A stretch of DNA of 12,548 nucleotides from the NCBI GenBank assembly GCA_005880525.1, contig VBFW01000217.1, positions 1 through 12,548 on the forward strand, written 5' to 3'. The position numbers were made by a program, and so were the translations under genes. This DNA comes from Chloroflexota bacterium. GTDB lineage: Bacteria; Chloroflexota; Dormibacteria; Dormibacterales; Dormibacteraceae. Shown here in pieces: positions 1-7,328 of this stretch. The notes under the pieces were generated by a model, which was not told where the DNA came from, did not search any database, and saw only the letters and a program-made list of their open reading frames with translations. Each line of letters starts with the position of its first letter. The first letter of the stretch is position 1.

Positions 1-47
1 GCTTGGGCCATGTCGGGTTCCTCCAGTTGTTCCGTCGGGGTTTCCAT
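1..47 (-). CDS. Possible 5' end of a leftward gene (partial)
   Basis: An ATG at 47-45 on the minus strand opens a frame of 15 codons (METPTEQLEEPDMAQA) that continues past the left edge. The composition is acidic and typical of a soluble N-terminus. No convincing Shine-Dalgarno site precedes the ATG, and the frame stays open upstream to a stop at 125-123, so the start is uncertain. Too little is present to name a family. Confidence 0.3.
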   Translation of the reverse strand, partial: METPTEQLEEPDMAQ

Positions 48-222
48 GACTTGACTCAACTCGCGCTGCGTACCTTCTTGTGCCAGAAAACCCGTAATAA
101 GCGGTGCGGATTGAGCGACGAGCTAGCATCCTATCACCGGTGCCCCGCGGGTCTGAGAAAACTGAGAGAGCTGTGATCACGGGGCCCTTCACTGCCCTCG
201 CGGAGGACGACCCACGGCTCTG

Positions 223-1062
223 ATGGACCCGGACTCCACCGACGAGATGGTCGACCACCTGGTCGACTTCTTCGATCAGGTCGCCCCTGATTACGACGGC
301 TGGGCCCAGGGCCAGCACGGCCGGGTCGCCGCGCGGCTGGTCGAGATCGCAAAGCCGAAGAAGGGCCAGCACGCTCTGGACGTGGGCACCGGCACCGGCC
401 TGGTCGCCCACGAGGTGGCGGCCAAGGTCAAGCCCGGAACGGTCATAGGGATCGACCTTTCGGACCGAATGCTGTCGATCGCACGCTCGCGCAAGAGCAC
501 CAACACTCAGTTCCTGGGGATGGCCGCTGAGCACCTCGTGTTCAAGCCGGCCACGTTCGACCTGGTCACCATGGGGGAGGCGCTCGCCTACCTGTCAGAT
601 CCTTTCAGGGCCCTCGACGAGGCCAATCGCGTGCTCCGCAAGGGAGGCCGGCTCGCTCTCTCATGTCTGCGCCGCAGCCTCAGCACTCCCGCGCAGAACC
701 TCTTCTTTCAGGGCTTGGCCCCACTTGCCAGGCGCCACTACCTGAGCCTGCCGAGGTTCAGCTCGGAGCGGGCGCGCTTTGGCGAGCCCTCTGTTCTGCC
801 CGAGCTGCTGAGCGAGGCGGGATTCGAAGTCACGACGATGACCGAGATGGTGACCGGAGGGCGGACGCGGAGCGCGCGTGAATGGACCGAGCTGATGGCC
901 GGCGCCGGTCCTCTGCCTTACACCTTGATCAAGTCACTTGGCCCGCGCTACCGCGCCGAGCTGGAGCAAGAGGTCGACCTGGCGATGGACAGCCTCGGCG
1001 ACCCCGACGATGCGTTTCGCTACCACCATTCCTATTTGCTGGCGGTGGCCGAGAAGCGATAG
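223..1062 (+). CDS. Class I SAM-dependent methyltransferase
   Basis: This 279-residue protein has the fold signals of a UbiE/type 11-like methyltransferase. An N-terminal FFDQVAPDYDGW segment (16-27) is followed by motif I DVGTGTG (53-59), which binds S-adenosylmethionine. Next come an acidic strand end GIDLSD (76-81, D78 expected to hold the ribose) and FDLVTMGEAL (112-121). The C-terminal half probably forms the substrate lid. The substrate cannot be read from the sequence. The nearest Shine-Dalgarno-like GGAGG (202-206) lies 16 bases before the ATG, rather far; M9 is an alternative start. A GTG at 173 opens a 16-codon frame whose TGA (221-223) overlaps the ATG, which could be a coupled leader peptide or chance. 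Positions 48-222 hold no other gene and no promoter I trust. The 3' end overlaps the convergent MFS gene by 31 bases, with no terminator between. Confidence 0.85.
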   Translation: MDPDSTDEMVDHLVDFFDQVAPDYDGWAQGQHGRVAARLVEIAKPKKGQHALDVGTGTGLVAHEVAAKVKPGTVIGIDLSDRMLSIARSRKSTNTQFLGMAAEHLVFKPATFDLVTMGEALAYLSDPFRALDEANRVLRKGGRLALSCLRRSLSTPAQNLFFQGLAPLARRHYLSLPRFSSERARFGEPSVLPELLSEAGFEVTTMTEMVTGGRTRSAREWTELMAGAGPLPYTLIKSLGPRYRAELEQEVDLAMDSLGDPDDAFRYHHSYLLAVAEKR

Positions 1063-2678
1063 GTCCGCGGGCCCAGCGTGATCAGGATCACAAGGCCTGC
1101 CACCACGCAGAGCGCCGCCGCGATGCCAAAGATCTCTCGGTATTCCTGCAGGAATGCCGCGGCGACGAGCCTGGCGAGGTGATCGACTCGTTCCTTGACC
1201 GTCGGATCGTTGAGCTCGGGCGTGCCAAGTATCTGGTGGAAGCGATGCAGCCCGAATGCGGTGAGCGTCGAGAGGCCGATCAGCATGCCGAGCGTTCGAG
1301 CCAGCACGACCAGGCTGGATGCGAGGCCGTGGTTTTCCGCGCGCGTAAGGTCGAGGACCGCTGCCGCGAGTGGAGCGATCACGATGCCGAATCCAAGCCC
1401 GCAAGCCGCGAGCGCAAGATCGGCGTGGCGCAACGGGCCCAACTTCAGGTCGAGCTCGGTGGTCTGCCAGGTGGACATCTGCACGAAGGAGATCGCCGCG
1501 ATGACGATGCCGAGCATCGCGGCCTGCCAGCCGCCGAAACGTCTCGCCATGAGCCCGCCGAGGACTGCACCGACGGGCACGCCGACCAGGAATCGCGTGA
1601 GCAGCAACCCGGAGTCGAGCTGATTGAGGTTGAAGACAAGTCTGCCCAGCAGGGGCACATCGACCAGCGCGACCATCAGCGCGCCGCCGATCAGGAGGTT
1701 GGCGATGCTGGAGCCGATGAACTGCCGGCTGCGCAGCAACGCGCGCGGGATCAGTGGCTCGATCTTTCGGAGCTGGCGCCACGCGTAGGCGCCGAGCACG
1801 ATGATGCTTGCAAGTCCCGCGGGAATGAAGAGGCTGCCTGTCGCGCGATTGCCGGGATCGTCGGGGTATAGGGCGAAGACCAGCAGACCGAGTCCGGCGC
1901 CGAGCAGCGCGGCGCTGATCCAATCGATGCTGCCTCGCAGCGGTGCGGTTGTTGCGCCGGGCTCAAGCTTGCGATGAAGCAGGTAGAGGCCCGTTCCACA
2001 AACGGCAGCCAGCGGAATGTTGCACCAGAAGACGAAACGCCAGCCACCCGCGGACGCTGCGGCGGCGGCGAGGGTCGCGCCATACAGCGGCCCGAAGACG
2101 CTGCCTGCCTCCTGCAAGCCGGCGACTGATCCGAGCGCAACCGTCCTGCCGCTATCGCGGTAGAGGTCGGCGGCGATCGCAAGGGTCAGAGGCACCAGGC
2201 CGCCTCCGCCAAGTCCCTGAAGGACGCGGCCAACGACCAACCAGGGCAGGCCAGCAAAGGTCCAAAGTCCGGCGGTCGCGGTGATCACGGATCCGACAGC
2301 GAACGCGGCCATGCACGCTACATACACCGGAGCGCGGCCGCGGACGTCGGAGTAGGCGCCGAGCAGTGGCATCGCGACCACGTAGCCGCCGAGGAAGCCG
2401 GTCACCAGCGGCGTCGCCTGCTCGATTCGGTCGATGGTCAGGCCGACGTCCGCGATCATCGCGGGCAGCAGGGTTACGACGACGTAGGCGTCCATGGCGG
2501 CGATGAAGAGCCCCGCGCCGGCAAGGCCGAGCAGCAGCGCGCGGTTGCTGGTTGCCGGGGCCGAGTGCGACGACGCTTGCGAAGAAGGCCCCGAAGCGCT
2601 CGTCACCGGGGCGCCCCCGCGCAATGAGCAGCCCCCTGGCGGGGCCCTCCCTCTCCCGCTGGGCCTTTCCTCCCCCAA
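1032..2678 (-). CDS. MFS multidrug exporter, DHA2 (EmrB/QacA-like) family
   Basis: A 548-residue polytopic membrane protein of the length usual for 14-helix drug:H+ antiporters. A disordered, charged N-terminus (1-46) precedes helix 1, which carries the acidic MDAYVV signature (62-67). Motif A-like GAYSDVRGRAP (107-117) lies in the helix 2-3 loop, and a motif C-like GLQEAGSVFGPLYG (187-200) marks helix 5, typical of exporters. The substrate is unknown. The TTG start at 2678 is chosen because GGTGAG (2692-2687) sits 8 bases upstream and a promoter lies just before it. A GTG at 2606, which would remove 24 residues, is the alternative and has a weaker ribosome site. The gene follows the lipoprotein gene on the same strand but has its own TTAACA-N30-TAnnnT promoter at 2745-2704, shared in form with the pilin and ssb genes. 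Confidence 0.88.
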   Translation of the reverse strand: MGEERPSGRGRAPPGGCSLRGGAPVTSASGPSSQASSHSAPATSNRALLLGLAGAGLFIAAMDAYVVVTLLPAMIADVGLTIDRIEQATPLVTGFLGGYVVAMPLLGAYSDVRGRAPVYVACMAAFAVGSVITATAGLWTFAGLPWLVVGRVLQGLGGGGLVPLTLAIAADLYRDSGRTVALGSVAGLQEAGSVFGPLYGATLAAAAASAGGWRFVFWCNIPLAAVCGTGLYLLHRKLEPGATTAPLRGSIDWISAALLGAGLGLLVFALYPDDPGNRATGSLFIPAGLASIIVLGAYAWRQLRKIEPLIPRALLRSRQFIGSSIANLLIGGALMVALVDVPLLGRLVFNLNQLDSGLLLTRFLVGVPVGAVLGGLMARRFGGWQAAMLGIVIAAISFVQMSTWQTTELDLKLGPLRHADLALAACGLGFGIVIAPLAAAVLDLTRAENHGLASSLVVLARTLGMLIGLSTLTAFGLHRFHQILGTPELNDPTVKERVDHLARLVAAAFLQEYREIFGIAAALCVVAGLVILITLGPRTYRFSATASK

Positions 2679-2703
2679 AGCCCATTCTCACCGTGCCGCC
2701 TCG

Positions 2704-2745
2704 AACGTAAGGCGGCGGGCGGGGGAGCACAACCCAGCCTGTTAA
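2704..2745 (-). promoter_or_regulatory. TTAACA-N30-TACGTT promoter of the MFS exporter
   Basis: Read leftward, TTAACA (2745-2740) is followed by exactly 30 bases and TACGTT (2709-2704). TTGTGC (2732-2727) lies 17 bases before the -10 box. The expected transcription start is near 2697, about 20 bases before the TTG start. The upstream half TTAACAGGCTGGGTTG matches 15 of 16 bases of the ssb promoter. It lies in the 82-base gap between the lipoprotein stop and the MFS start. Promoter function is inferred from recurrence, not measured. Confidence 0.6.
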
Positions 2746-2760
2746 GGGCGCCCGGCACGA

Positions 2761-3459
2761 CTACGCGGTGCGGCCGGGAGACGCGATCGTCACCGACCCG
2801 TTGAAACCCTTCAGGTCGACCTCGACCGTCGCCTGGCTGCCGTTGTCTCCGAACTTCCCAGTGAGTACCGCCTTGCGGATGTAGTGGTCCGACCCGCCGA
2901 CCCAGATCACCGCGTCGACATCGCCCTGCGATGCCAGCTGGGCCAGCATTCCCGTCACCTGCTCGCCGGTGTAGGTCGCCTCGACTCGGTGCGAGTCGAC
3001 GTTGTCGATGGTTTCAGCACCAAGGTATTTCGGGCTCCGACCCTGTGGAATGACGGCGGGAAGCCCCGTCTGCGGGTCGAACAACCGCGCGAGGTCGGGA
3101 ATGTCCGCTGCCTGCGTGGCGGTCAGCGGCTCGAACCGAAGCAGCGGCGGCTTCAGGAACACGCGGCCGCCGATGATGACCACCTCGAGCCCGATCTGCA
3201 CGTCCTGCTGGCGGACCAGGTACACGGTGTCGCTTACGCCAGGCAGCCGGATCGCCGCGGTCGCGGAAACGAGCGCGAAGCCCTGGAACGAGATCGTTCC
3301 CTTGGTCACCTTCAGGGTGGCGGTCACGGTCTTCAGACCGCCTATGGCAGAGCCGCCCTGCCTCAGAGCAAGACCAGGATCCTCCGGCTGCAGGCCTCCG
3401 CATCCCGCCAGCAGCCCGACCACGGCGACGAGCGACGCAACTCGGTAACGCAAAGTCAT
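2761..3459 (-). CDS. LppX/LprAFG-type lipoprotein
   Basis: A 232-residue predicted lipoprotein. The signal peptide MTLRYRVASLVAVVGLLAGC ends in a lipobox LAGC with the lipidated cysteine at 20. The mature part is rich in beta strand and has the pattern of the LppX_LprAFG family: an early strand-rich stretch on conversion of hydrophobic side chains, then FDPQTGLP, a YLGAETIDNVDSHR core and a C-terminal DVDAVIWVGGSDHYIRK strand pair. In mycobacteria, members carry lipids or lipoglycans across the envelope; that role here is by family only. The ATG at 3459 is used because it begins the signal peptide. The upstream ribosome site is weak (GGCGGG directly before it), so coupling to ndh, whose stop lies 29 bases upstream, is likely. 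Mycobacterial members sit beside an MFS pump (LprG-Rv1410c); here too an MFS gene follows, though of independent promoter. Confidence 0.82.
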   Translation of the reverse strand: MTLRYRVASLVAVVGLLAGCGGLQPEDPGLALRQGGSAIGGLKTVTATLKVTKGTISFQGFALVSATAAIRLPGVSDTVYLVRQQDVQIGLEVVIIGGRVFLKPPLLRFEPLTATQAADIPDLARLFDPQTGLPAVIPQGRSPKYLGAETIDNVDSHRVEATYTGEQVTGMLAQLASQGDVDAVIWVGGSDHYIRKAVLTGKFGDNGSQATVEVDLKGFNGSVTIASPGRTA

Positions 3460-3488
3460 CCCGCCGGACAAGTATCGGTCTGCAGCGA

Positions 3489-4748
3489 CTAAGTCCGCCG
3501 GTCCTCCCGCGCCGCCACGATCAGCCGCACCGGCCGGTCGTATAAGAGGTAGTCCCAGGCCCAGTTGATGAGCACGAGGATGCGGCTGCGGAAGCTGACC
3601 ACGTTCACCAGGTGCACCACCAGCCACATGCCCCAGCCGAGGAACCCTGACAGGTGCACCGGCCCCAGCTGCGCCACGCCCGAGTTGCGGCCGATCGTCG
3701 CCATGATCCCCGGATCGCGATAACGAAACGTCGACGCGCCGCCGTTGTGGACCATGTCGGCGATCGTCCGCGCCACCTGCTTGTCCTCCTGCATCGCGAC
3801 CGGAATCAGCATCGGCAGCAGCGTCTCTCCATCGGTGGCGGCGGCGAGGTCGCCGATGACGAAGGCCGCCGGATGGCCCGGCACCTGCAGCGTCGGCGCC
3901 ACCTTGACGCGCCACTGCTTGCCGACCTCGACACCAAGCGTCGCGCCGACCTCCGACGCGCGCACCCCCGCGGTCCAGATCACGGTACCCGCCTGAATTT
4001 CTCCGCCGCCGGCGAGCTGTATCACGTCCTTGTTGATTTCGGCCACCCGCGCCCCGAGCTTCACCTCCACGCCCTTGCTCTCCAACGACCGCTTGGCCGC
4101 GGCGCGCAGCTCCGACTCGAACGCTCCGAGCAGCGTGTCGGCCGCTTCCAGCAGCACCACACGGACCTCGTTCATATCGAGGTCCCTGAAGTCCTTGCGC
4201 AGCACGAGACGGATCAGCTCGGCGTAAGCGCCTGCCAGCTCCACACCAGTCGGGCCGCCGCCAACGATCGCGAACGAGAGCAGCGATCGCCGCTCTTCGG
4301 GCGTCTTGGCCCAACGCGCAGCCTCAAAGCGCGACAGCACGCGATTGCGCAGCGCCAACCCCTCGTCCAGGCCTTTGAGCCCGAACGCGTTGCGGGCCAC
4401 CGACTCGTTGCCGAAGAAGTCCGTCTGCGCCCCTGTGGCCAGCACGAGAAAGTCATAAGGGATTGGGCCGTGATCGGTGAGCAGCAGCCGGCGCTGCAGG
4501 TCGGCGCCCGTGATCTCAGCCTGCCGGAACTCCACGTTGCGCAGCGGCCTCACCAGCTCACGCACAGGCCGCGCGATCTCGCCTGGGTCGAGGAGCGCGG
4601 AGGCGACCTGGTACAGCAGCGGCGTGAACAGGTGGTAGTTGTTGCGGTCGATGAGCAGCACGTCGACGTCGACGCGTTTCAGCGCTCGGGCGCATGTGAT
4701 CCCGCCGAATCCGGCGCCGGCGATGATGACGCGTGGTCGGCCTGCCAG
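3489..4748 (-). CDS. ndh: Type II NADH dehydrogenase (NDH-2), probable CTG start
   Basis: A single-subunit flavoprotein that passes electrons from NADH to quinone at the inner face of the membrane without pumping protons. Counting from the CTG, the FAD-binding GAGFGG is at 11-16, the NADH-binding GGGPTG at 163-168, and the second FAD contact FVIGDLAA at 297-304. A hydrophobic, aromatic tail (about 367-405) fits the C-terminal membrane anchor. No ATG, GTG or TTG lies in frame close upstream of the FAD motif. The first in-frame usual start is a GTG at 4661, inside the Rossmann fold, which would destroy FAD binding. CTG at 4748 gives a normal N-terminus (LAGRPRVIIAGAGFGG) and has GGAG about 11 bases upstream, overlapping the end of the polymerase gene, whose stop is 8 bases away. 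The product would be 419 residues, normal for the family. Confidence 0.88.
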   Translation of the reverse strand: MAGRPRVIIAGAGFGGITCARALKRVDVDVLLIDRNNYHLFTPLLYQVASALLDPGEIARPVRELVRPLRNVEFRQAEITGADLQRRLLLTDHGPIPYDFLVLATGAQTDFFGNESVARNAFGLKGLDEGLALRNRVLSRFEAARWAKTPEERRSLLSFAIVGGGPTGVELAGAYAELIRLVLRKDFRDLDMNEVRVVLLEAADTLLGAFESELRAAAKRSLESKGVEVKLGARVAEINKDVIQLAGGGEIQAGTVIWTAGVRASEVGATLGVEVGKQWRVKVAPTLQVPGHPAAFVIGDLAAATDGETLLPMLIPVAMQEDKQVARTIADMVHNGGASTFRYRDPGIMATIGRNSGVAQLGPVHLSGFLGWGMWLVVHLVNVVSFRSRILVLINWAWDYLLYDRPVRLIVAAREDRRT

Positions 4749-4756
4749 CTGTCGGG

Positions 4757-5803
4757 CTACTCCAGACCCTTTTCCGTGCGTTCCATGCGTCCGGTCCGGC
4801 CTTTCTGCGGCGGAAACCGGCCGCCGCCCATGCTGCGCCGACGGTTGGCCATCTTCTCCACGGCCGGGGCACCGCCCGTCAGCTGCAGCAGCGAGCGAGG
4901 CAGCTTCTGCTTCTTCTTCACCACGGGCTCGAACAGGTCACCAAGCTTCGCCACCCGTGCCAGCACCTGGTCGGAGTCGAACACCAGCGTCGAGGGGTCG
5001 CCTGTCTTCAAGCACTTCTCCACCTCCGCCCACGTGACCGGCGTCGACACGGTCGGTCGCGCGCGCGCGCGCAGCGAGTAGACGTTGACCGTCGTCTTGT
5101 ACTGGTCGTTCTGGCTCCAGTCGATGAGCACCCGGCCCTTGCGCAGCTCCTTCAGCTGCTTGTGCACCACCAGGTCAGGGTGCCGCTCCTCGAACAGCTG
5201 GGCCAGGCCCTTGGAAACGACCTTCGTCTGGTTGTAGTCGACCGCTGTGTTGAGGGGCACATACAGCTGCAGGCCCTTGGAGCCGGAGGTCTTGGCGCAG
5301 CTCTCAAGTCCATGCTCGAGGAAGACGTCGCGCAGCATCATGCCGATGCGGCAGCACTCGACGATCGTCGCGGGCGGCCCTGGGTCGAGGTCGAACACCA
5401 GGGTGCGCGGCTGCGGCAGGTTCTTGGCCATCGACAGCGATGTGTGGAACTCGAGCGTGGCGATCTGCGCGAGCCACACCAGGGTCGGCACGTCCTGCGC
5501 CATGCAGTAGTACATGTCGCGGTTGTTGCCGCCGCTCCACACGGTCGCGGTCTCCACCCAGGGCGGCCGGTGCTTGGGACAGTTCTTCTCGTAGAAGAAC
5601 TCTGCGTCGACGCCATTCGGGTATCGCTTGAGCGTCAGCGGGTGGTCGCGCGTGTGCGGGAGGATCGCCGGCGCGATGCGCGTGTAGTAGTCGATGACCT
5701 GCGCCTTGGTGAACCCGACCTCGGGGTACAGGATCTTCTCGAGGTTTGTCAGCTTCAGCTTCCGGCTCTCGATCTGAACCTCGACCGACGTCTCCTTAGC
5801 CAC
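4757..5803 (-). CDS. LigD-type polymerase/primase domain protein (AEP family)
   Basis: A stand-alone LigD polymerase domain of 348 residues from the family that fills ends and gaps during bacterial non-homologous end joining. It begins with the typical KLTNLEKILYPEVGFTK (17-33) and carries the metal-binding pair FDLDPG (137-142, D138 and D140), KTSGSKGLQLYVPL (171-184), and VLIDWSQN (225-232, D228 as third acidic ligand). The motif that often reads GxH has glutamine at 179; I recall the same GLQ form in other actinobacterial homologues, so it is probably a subfamily trait. The C-terminus is basic (KKKQK and an RG-rich tail). The GTG at 5803 is preferred because it follows GAGGTGG and overlaps the ligase stop by 8 bases; a longer frame reaches 5878 but its extra residues are non-conserved in look. 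No ku gene is in the window. Confidence 0.88.
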   Translation of the reverse strand: MAKETSVEVQIESRKLKLTNLEKILYPEVGFTKAQVIDYYTRIAPAILPHTRDHPLTLKRYPNGVDAEFFYEKNCPKHRPPWVETATVWSGGNNRDMYYCMAQDVPTLVWLAQIATLEFHTSLSMAKNLPQPRTLVFDLDPGPPATIVECCRIGMMLRDVFLEHGLESCAKTSGSKGLQLYVPLNTAVDYNQTKVVSKGLAQLFEERHPDLVVHKQLKELRKGRVLIDWSQNDQYKTTVNVYSLRARARPTVSTPVTWAEVEKCLKTGDPSTLVFDSDQVLARVAKLGDLFEPVVKKKQKLPRSLLQLTGGAPAVEKMANRRRSMGGGRFPPQKGRTGRMERTEKGLE

Positions 5804-6539
5804 CTTCTCGCACCACCTCGCTCGCCTTCTTGTCGATTCGGAATCCCTTGAACGACGGCGCGCGAAGCTGGCCGCCACGGGTCCATTCGACGAACTCGAA
5901 CTCGGCCACCACCTTCGGCTTGACGAATTGCGCGGCGCGTGGGGGAGAGCCGGCGTCGTATGGGCTCTTGTCGATGGCGAGCGGCTTCAGCAGCTGGTTG
6001 AGCTTGTCCAGCGTCGCGTCGGAGAACCCGGTGCCCACCTTGCCCGCGTACACGAACTTGCCCTTGTCGTAGTACCCGACCAACAGGGCGCCCGGGTAAC
6101 CGCGGCGCTTGCCTTCGCCTTCCAGCCAGCCGCCGATCACGAGCTCCTGGCGGTTGTGGTTCTTGACCTTGAGCCACGCGCCACTGCGCCGGCCGGGCTC
6201 GTAGCGCGAGTCGAGCCTTTTGGCCATCACTCCCTCGAGGCCGGCCTTCGTGCTCGCGTCGAGCATCGCCTTGCCGGCGCCTTTCTCGTAGGGTGGCGTC
6301 TGCCACGAGTCTCCGCTCAGCTTCAGCTGGGCGAGCAGCCGCCGGCGCTCGGTGTACGGCTGGTCGAGGAGGCTCCTGCCTTCATGCCAGAGCAGGTCAT
6401 AGATCATGTAGATCACGGGGACCAAGCTCATCTTCCGTCGGATCTCCGACTCCGAGGTCAGCCCCATGCGCTGCTGGATCTGCTCGAAGCTTGGCCGGCC
6501 TTTCTCGTCGAGCGCCACGATCTCGCCGTCCAGGATCAC
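5796..6539 (-). pseudogene. ligD: ATP-dependent DNA ligase domain (LigD-like), missing catalytic motif I
   Basis: This frame encodes the later part of a LigD-type ligase. From the GTG at 6539 it shows motif III DGE (4-6), IIIa YDLL (47-50), IV EGVMAK (102-107), V WLKVK (122-126), then an OB-fold with RAPSFKGFR near the end. The segment that should come first, with the AMP-accepting lysine in a KxDG motif and the following SRNG-like motif, is absent. Immediately upstream the DNA switches to the phosphoesterase domain in another frame. In fused LigD proteins about 70 residues separate these points, so a deletion not divisible by three is the simplest reading. The GTG overlaps the phosphoesterase TGA as GTGA, so a 247-residue protein could be made, but it should not adenylate itself. 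A start at 6689 would only add out-of-frame phosphoesterase sequence. An assembly error could give the same picture. Confidence 0.75.
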
Positions 6540-7033
6540 CCGATGCGCTGCGGCATCGGCTTGCGATCCGGATCCTGCGGCGGATCCATCCGGTGGATCA
6601 TCCAGTCGTTGCCGCGCGTCTGAAAGAGGACGTATTTGCCTGTCAGCCGCTCGCCGTGGAATTCGACCATGACCTCGCGCTCGGTCCATTTGACGGTCTC
6701 GTAGGTGCCCGCGTCCCAGATGGTGACAGTCCCGCCGCCGTACTCGCCCTTTGGAATCTCGCCCGCGAACTTGAAGTACTCGAGCGGGTGGTCCTCCACG
6801 TGGACGGCGAGGTGATTCTTCTTGGGATCGGGCGGGATGCCCTTGGGCACAGCCCAGGACACGCCTACCCCGTCCTTCTCCAGCCGCAGGTCCCAGTGCA
6901 GTCGCCGCGCGTGATGCTCCTGGACGACAAAGCGCAGCGCCTTCCGCTCAGCCCGGGCAACCTTCGCCCCCGGCTCGGGCGTGCGCTTGAAATCCCTCTT
7001 GGCCTCGTACTCAGCGAGCTTGCGCCCGGGCAC
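6536..7033 (-). CDS. ligD: LigD-type 3'-phosphoesterase domain protein
   Basis: A 165-residue protein matching the phosphoesterase (PE) domain of LigD, which trims 3'-phosphate or ribonucleotide ends before ligation. The core EHHARRLHWDLRLE (39-52) and VEDHPLEYF (79-87) place H40, H46, D48, R50, H82 and Y86 in the spacing of the catalytic residues known for Pseudomonas LigD (H42, H48, D50, R52, H84, Y88). SWAVPKG (59-65) and KGEYGGGTVTIWD are also typical. The frame ends in MIHRMDPPQDPDRKPMPQRI, which in fused LigD proteins leads straight into the ligase domain, so this gene is probably the front of a former PE-ligase fusion. The start is a GTG with no Shine-Dalgarno site; a TAACCT box 7 bases upstream suggests a leaderless message. 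It is first in the leftward repair-ndh-lipoprotein run. Confidence 0.85.
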   Translation of the reverse strand: MPGRKLAEYEAKRDFKRTPEPGAKVARAERKALRFVVQEHHARRLHWDLRLEKDGVGVSWAVPKGIPPDPKKNHLAVHVEDHPLEYFKFAGEIPKGEYGGGTVTIWDAGTYETVKWTEREVMVEFHGERLTGKYVLFQTRGNDWMIHRMDPPQDPDRKPMPQRIG

Positions 7034-7040
7034 GCGTTCT

Positions 7041-7046
7041 AGGTTA
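7041..7046 (-). promoter_or_regulatory. Leaderless -10 box (TAACCT) of the LigD-like operon
   Basis: TAACCT on the minus strand is separated by 7 bases from the GTG start at 7033, the geometry of TAnnnT leaderless promoters known in actinobacteria and Deinococcus. No ribosome site is present in the gap. No clear -35 box and no TTAACA element 30 bases upstream were found, so this differs from the shared promoter class in the window. Confidence 0.4.
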
Positions 7047-7074
7047 GGCCACGCGCGCCAAACGCCTCAGCGCA

Positions 7075-7096
7075 GCGAGCGGACCGTCCGGCTCGC
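7075..7096. repeat. Inverted repeat between divergent promoters
   Basis: GCGAGCGGAC, one base, then GTCC-G-GCTCGC form a near-perfect dyad with one bulged base. It lies between the leftward TAACCT box (7046) and the rightward TTAACA element (7125). It could be an operator or a small hairpin; nothing in the sequence decides. Confidence 0.4.
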
Positions 7097-7124
7097 GGCC
7101 GCCGCTATAGCCGGCGGGAAGGCG

Positions 7125-7166
7125 TTAACAGGCAGCATTCCCAGCGGAGAAATCGCCGCCTAGCCT
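7125..7166 (+). promoter_or_regulatory. TTAACA-N30-TAGCCT promoter, pilin copy 1
   Basis: TTAACA (7125-7130), 30 bases, TAGCCT (7161-7166), with TTCCCA (7138-7143) 17 bases before the -10 box. The -10 box is 27 bases from the ATG at 7194, the same distance as in copy 2. The promoter would also drive the secreted-protein gene downstream, since no terminator lies before 8096. Confidence 0.6.
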
Positions 7167-7193
7167 GCGAGGAAACACTCGCAGGAGGTACGC

Positions 7194-7328
7194 ATGCCCT
7201 TCCTACTAGCCGGGCCGGACATCACGCCGATTCAGGACCTGATCAGCACCTGGACGCACATCGCGCAGGCGCTGGTCGCCTCGATCGGTGCCCTGGCCTT
7301 CATCTTCGCCTTGCTGTGTGCCCCATAA
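7194..7328 (+). CDS. Truncated VirB2-like pilin, copy 1 (44 residues)
   Basis: AGGAGG (7183-7188) lies 5 bases before the ATG. The peptide begins MPFLLAGPDITPIQDL and continues through one membrane helix (about 23-41), then ends in LLCAP after losing similarity to copy 3. From D9 to A39 it matches copy 3 at 29 of 31 residues. The second helix of the full protein is missing and no remnant of it is visible downstream. Across the 17 codons of the helix, 12 differ in sequence from copy 3 while every residue is the same, so the peptide was under selection for a long time after duplication. It may be a recent truncation or a working single-helix peptide; the second is possible but unproven. Confidence 0.55.
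   Translation: MPFLLAGPDITPIQDLISTWTHIAQALVASIGALAFIFALLCAP

Noticed and set aside
882..1923. Long open frames (about 330 codons) on both strands across the methyltransferase/MFS junction
   Set aside because: Rich in Arg, Gln and His with no domain pattern; they are GC-driven shadows of the methyltransferase and MFS genes.
4558..4661. GTG 4661 as the start of NADH dehydrogenase
   Set aside because: It would start inside the Rossmann fold and remove the FAD-binding glycines, which are encoded intact just upstream.
3654..5851. Long rightward open frames opposite ndh and the LigD polymerase gene
   Set aside because: Arg/His/Gln-rich low-information sequence on the antisense strand of genes with clear motifs; no ribosome sites.
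6540..6689. Extending the ligase frame upstream to 6689
   Set aside because: The added residues are the phosphoesterase coding sequence read in the wrong frame and show no ligase motif.
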